NCBI GenBank assembly: GCA_947501115.1
Contig: CANMVX010000013.1
Location: forward strand, 1-64,000
Direction of reading: 5' to 3'
DNA: 64,000 nt
Origin: Haliscomenobacteraceae bacterium
GTDB lineage: Bacteria; Bacteroidota; Bacteroidia; Chitinophagales; Saprospiraceae
Shown here: positions 61,171-64,000 of the stretch, one piece after another
Layout: each line of letters starts with the position of its first letter
How positions within the stretch are numbered: position 1 is the stretch's first letter
The notes under the pieces: generated by a model
Seen by the model: the letters and a program-made list of their open reading frames with translations, nothing else
Database searches by the model: none
Told to the model about the DNA's origin: nothing
Program-made: the position numbers and the translations under genes

Positions 61171-63684
61171 ATGCAGGGCAACGTAATCAGTATTTCTTTT
61201 TTTCGATCCTTTTGGGTATTTAGCTTATTCTTAGGACTTACATTACCTACTTTAGGTGTTTCTCAGTCAGTGCCTGGCAGGTATTTAAAGGAGGTACTTC
61301 CTTGCAATGGATGTGAGGTGAGTACGTTGTACCCCATAATTCAATGGCCGGTAAAAAAGGGAAAAAATATTAGTTATGATGTTGAATTAGATAGAGATAC
61401 CCTGGCAAATACGCCTTCCATTTTATTTAAAAGCGCTCTTCCATACAGCATTCTTATACCGTATATACCTTTGGAAAAAGGCATTTATTATTGGAGGTAT
61501 AAGGTGAATGGATTACAGTGGTCTCCTTATTTTTCCTTTTCAATTAAGGAAGATTATCAAAAAAATATTCCGCCTGACCCTGCTCTTTTCCTATCAAAAA
61601 TTCCTGCAGGTCATCCGAGATTATTGATAAATAATATTAATCAATCCCGCTCCATTGATGCTAAAAATGAAGATAGAATAGCTATTATTTCTGAAGCGGA
61701 TGAACTTTTATCACTTTCCCTTCCTGATGATTCTATTGATACCTCACGGTTTGCAAACCTAAACGAAAATCAAAAAGGCAGAATCGAAAAAGATGCCGCC
61801 TATCAAATTGGTTATCAGGCTTATCAAAGAATTTATTTGTTTTGCCAGGCTTATCTTTTAACAGGAGATGACAAATATTTTTTTAAGGCGAAAGAAATGG
61901 GCATTTTAGTCACAGGCTGGGATCGTAACGGGTATTCTGGCATGGTTGATTTTTCAGATGCTAAATGTATGCTGGGGATGGCCCTGGTTTTTGATACTTT
62001 TTATGATAAACTGAGTGATGGGGAGAAAAAATTGCTATTGGATGCCATTCAAATAAGAGCTAAATATTTTTATCAATTATATAAAAATGACGTCGAAGTA
62101 AAAATTTTAAGTGGTCATTTCTGGCAGCATATCTTACATTTCCTCTTTCAGACCAATCTCATCTTGTTTAATCATGTTGATGAAACAAAAGAATGGTTAA
62201 CTTATTATTACGATATATTTTTTGCAAAATCACCTATTCTTTCAGGTGAATCAGGAGGTTGGACAGAGGGACTATCTTATTTTACAATGAATATGGAAAC
62301 CCTGATTGATATTCCTTTTTTTGTGAAATCTTATACCGGGTACGATTTTTTTAAAGTTCAGCCTTTTTATAAAAACATGGCTTCTTGGTTGGTGTATCAT
62401 GTTCCTCCTGGTGCAGTTGGCGATGGTTTTGCAGATAATTCAACTCATTTATATAGCCCAGGGGCAAAATATCAAGCATTTGCGATAGAAATGGCAAAAT
62501 TAACTCAAGTTCCCCTTTATAAGTGGTACGCGGATAAATGTCATGAATATGAACCGATAGATATATCAAAAGAATCTACCCTGCGTTGGTTTAGATTATC
62601 TAAAACGCAGCAAATAGTTATGCCATCAGATGATTTAAGCATTGATTTTCCTTTGGCTAAACTGTTTAGTGATGGTGGCGCAGGTTCTATGCAAACAAAT
62701 GCTGGCAATCCGGCATCGAATTTAGCAATATACCTGCGTGCCAGTCCTATTGGAGCGTATGGACATATTTTAGCAGAGCAAAACACCTTCAATATTTCTT
62801 ATAAAGGTAAAAGAGTCTTTTTTAAAACAGGGTATAAATTGGGTATGGATGACCCCCATAGAACAGGGTGGTCCCAGTTGACTAAAAGTGCCAATGGCGT
62901 ACTAATAAATGGAAACGGACAAGTGATAAGTACTGAGGGAATATCTTCCTTCAAAAGATTAGTACAAGGAACTACGTTGGCTTATGTGAAAAGTGATGCG
63001 TCATTAGCTTATAAAAGTACTGAAACGAAAGAAAATTTTGGGGTTAAAAAATTTGTAAGACATTACCTTTTGTTACCACCCCAAATCATTGTCATTCTCG
63101 ATGAATTAGAAAGTGATAAACCTGCTGAATGGCAGTGGTTGTTGCACGCCGAAAATAATCTCACCATCGATACGCTTACTCATCAATTATTATCGTCAGA
63201 TTCATGTATTGTTAAGTTTTTCTCTAGTTCTCCCTCTTCTATGTCTATAAAAGATTCATTCGATATACCTCTGGTTAATTTTAGATTTGTCGATGAGGAC
63301 GGCGAAGGGCTAACAACTTTTGATACAGATCAAAAGCATTTTACTCTTAAAACAGATTCTCGTAATAGTAAACAGCGTATTTTAAGTGTTTTTTCTTTTG
63401 GAAATGATAAGGTTGAAGAAACCAAATATACTGAAAGCAAAGAAGCCATTCGAAATCTACACCTTGGAGATTGGGAAATTAACATGGTGACTGACACTGA
63501 AAAGGAACCATTATTTGAATTGTTTAATAGTAAAACAGGTACTTATTTCAATATGTTTGGAAATAAAACCGAATGGTCAGCTAAATGGACTCAGAATTTA
63601 AGACAGGGAAATAGTTATTTATTAGAAAAAGATCGGTTGAATAACCTAAAACATACGACAAATGGAGATTTCAATAAGGAATAG
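61171..63684 (+). CDS. Heparinase II/III-like polysaccharide lyase (DUF4962 type), exported
   Basis: 837 residues. Signal peptide about 1-34 (ending LGVSQS). N-terminal beta domain resembling DUF4962 (about 45-135; QWPVKKGKNISYDVELDRD), alpha/alpha-toroid (about 140-480; GHPRLLINN, YQIGYQAYQRIYLFCQAYLLTGD, GGWTEGLSYFTMNMETL) and a C-terminal beta-sandwich (about 510-820; GDGGAGSMQTNA). This is the architecture of heparinase II/III-type uronate lyases and exo-acting alginate or ulvan lyases. The catalytic Tyr/His cannot be assigned with confidence. Overlaps the sulfatase gene by 23 bp. Confidence 0.87.
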   Translation: MQGNVISISFFRSFWVFSLFLGLTLPTLGVSQSVPGRYLKEVLPCNGCEVSTLYPIIQWPVKKGKNISYDVELDRDTLANTPSILFKSALPYSILIPYIPLEKGIYYWRYKVNGLQWSPYFSFSIKEDYQKNIPPDPALFLSKIPAGHPRLLINNINQSRSIDAKNEDRIAIISEADELLSLSLPDDSIDTSRFANLNENQKGRIEKDAAYQIGYQAYQRIYLFCQAYLLTGDDKYFFKAKEMGILVTGWDRNGYSGMVDFSDAKCMLGMALVFDTFYDKLSDGEKKLLLDAIQIRAKYFYQLYKNDVEVKILSGHFWQHILHFLFQTNLILFNHVDETKEWLTYYYDIFFAKSPILSGESGGWTEGLSYFTMNMETLIDIPFFVKSYTGYDFFKVQPFYKNMASWLVYHVPPGAVGDGFADNSTHLYSPGAKYQAFAIEMAKLTQVPLYKWYADKCHEYEPIDISKESTLRWFRLSKTQQIVMPSDDLSIDFPLAKLFSDGGAGSMQTNAGNPASNLAIYLRASPIGAYGHILAEQNTFNISYKGKRVFFKTGYKLGMDDPHRTGWSQLTKSANGVLINGNGQVISTEGISSFKRLVQGTTLAYVKSDASLAYKSTETKENFGVKKFVRHYLLLPPQIIVILDELESDKPAEWQWLLHAENNLTIDTLTHQLLSSDSCIVKFFSSSPSSMSIKDSFDIPLVNFRFVDEDGEGLTTFDTDQKHFTLKTDSRNSKQRILSVFSFGNDKVEETKYTESKEAIRNLHLGDWEINMVTDTEKEPLFELFNSKTGTYFNMFGNKTEWSAKWTQNLRQGNSYLLEKDRLNNLKHTTNGDFNKE

Positions 63685-64000
63685 TGTACTTATAGGCCTA
63701 GGTTTATGCCTGATTTCCATGTCTTCTGTTAGATATGAAAGTCCCAAAGCCTATAATTTCTTATTTGCCATAGCCGATGATCAGTCCTTTCCTCACGCAG
63801 GTATATATAAGTTAGGTACATTCAAAACGCCTACTTTTGATAGTCTGACCAAAAAAGGAGTGCATTTTACCCAGGCTTTTGCCGCGGCGCCACAATGCAG
63901 CCCTTCCCGTGCCGCAATACTTACAGGGAAAAATATTTGGCAATTAGAGGAAGCGGGAACACACGGTAGTTATTTTCCATCAAAATTTGAGGTTTTTACA
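63662..64000 (+). CDS. Type I sulfatase, N-terminal part (cut by window edge)
   Basis: 113 codons from an ATG at 63662 to the window edge. A signal-like N-terminus (about 1-22) is followed by metal-site IADDQSFP (D39, D40), then TPTFDSLTKKGVHFTQAF and the formylglycine motif C79-S-P-S-R83 in APQCSPSRAAILTG. This is a formylglycine-dependent arylsulfatase family (S1) enzyme needing post-translational Cys conversion. Its start lies inside the lyase gene, so the two are coexpressed; together they point to a sulfated uronic-acid polysaccharide. Confidence 0.93.
   Translation, partial: MEISIRNSVLIGLGLCLISMSSVRYESPKAYNFLFAIADDQSFPHAGIYKLGTFKTPTFDSLTKKGVHFTQAFAAAPQCSPSRAAILTGKNIWQLEEAGTHGSYFPSKFEVFT

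Overview
The window looks like chromosome from a low-GC member of the Bacteroidota. The evidence is a complete type IX secretion/gliding core (porP/sprF-like gene, gldK, gldL, gldM, gldN), a subtilase ending in what looks like a T9SS sorting domain, Bacteroidota-type promoters (TTG or TTTG, 18-20 bp, TAnnTTTG), TPR/SH3 and OstA-like envelope proteins, and DUF families I associate with this phylum. A Saprospiria or Chitinophagia relative is my best guess. No rRNA, integrase, transposase, phage gene or CRISPR array was seen. One tRNA gene, tRNA-Ser(GGA), is present.

Layout. 1-6.7 kb: 5' part of uvrA, an ECF sigma factor, a hupE-like/DUF6702/yidD/hemB operon, ahcY and mgsA. 6.8-14 kb: a DUF2911 protein, an epimerase and beta-helix lipoprotein pair, three glycosyltransferases in a row and a rhodanese. 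14-24 kb: an SF1 helicase, the T9SS operon, manA, ruvX and def. 24-28.5 kb: rnhA, a TatD nuclease, tRNA-Ser and an exbB-exbD-exbD energy-transduction operon that ends in a strong terminator and a 36-bp tandem repeat. 28.6-34 kb: DUF4293, OstA-like, TPR/SH3, L27/L21 and a PDZ aspartyl protease. 34-38 kb: a PAP2/haloperoxidase-like lipoprotein, SLC13 transporter and M20 amidohydrolase operon. 38-41 kb: a sigma-54 activator without a DNA-binding domain behind an AT-rich palindromic control region, a LOG protein and a pentapeptide protein. 41-49.5 kb: a large cytochrome c/HEAT lipoprotein, a GH3-serine hydrolase fusion and a TMTC-like membrane TPR protein. 49.6-55 kb: three tandem secreted amidohydrolases (only the middle one keeps metal ligands), an NlpC/P60 lipoprotein and trhO. 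56-64 kb: a T9SS-exported subtilase, a GNAT-sized unknown, two ABC ATPase genes, then a heparinase II/III-like lyase overlapping a sulfatase cut by the window edge.

Themes. Much of the window concerns the cell envelope and export: the GldLM motor and GldKN ring would export proteins such as the subtilase, ExbBD proteins would energise outer-membrane import, and OstA, NlpC/P60 and the GH3 fusion act on LPS or peptidoglycan. The right edge looks like the start of a sulfated-polysaccharide utilisation locus. No obvious new defence or mobile system is present. The most unusual items are the amidohydrolase trio with two apparent pseudoenzymes, the operator-like palindrome before the sigma-54 activator, the 36-bp repeat array, and the permease-less ABC ATPase joined to the lyase/sulfatase operon.
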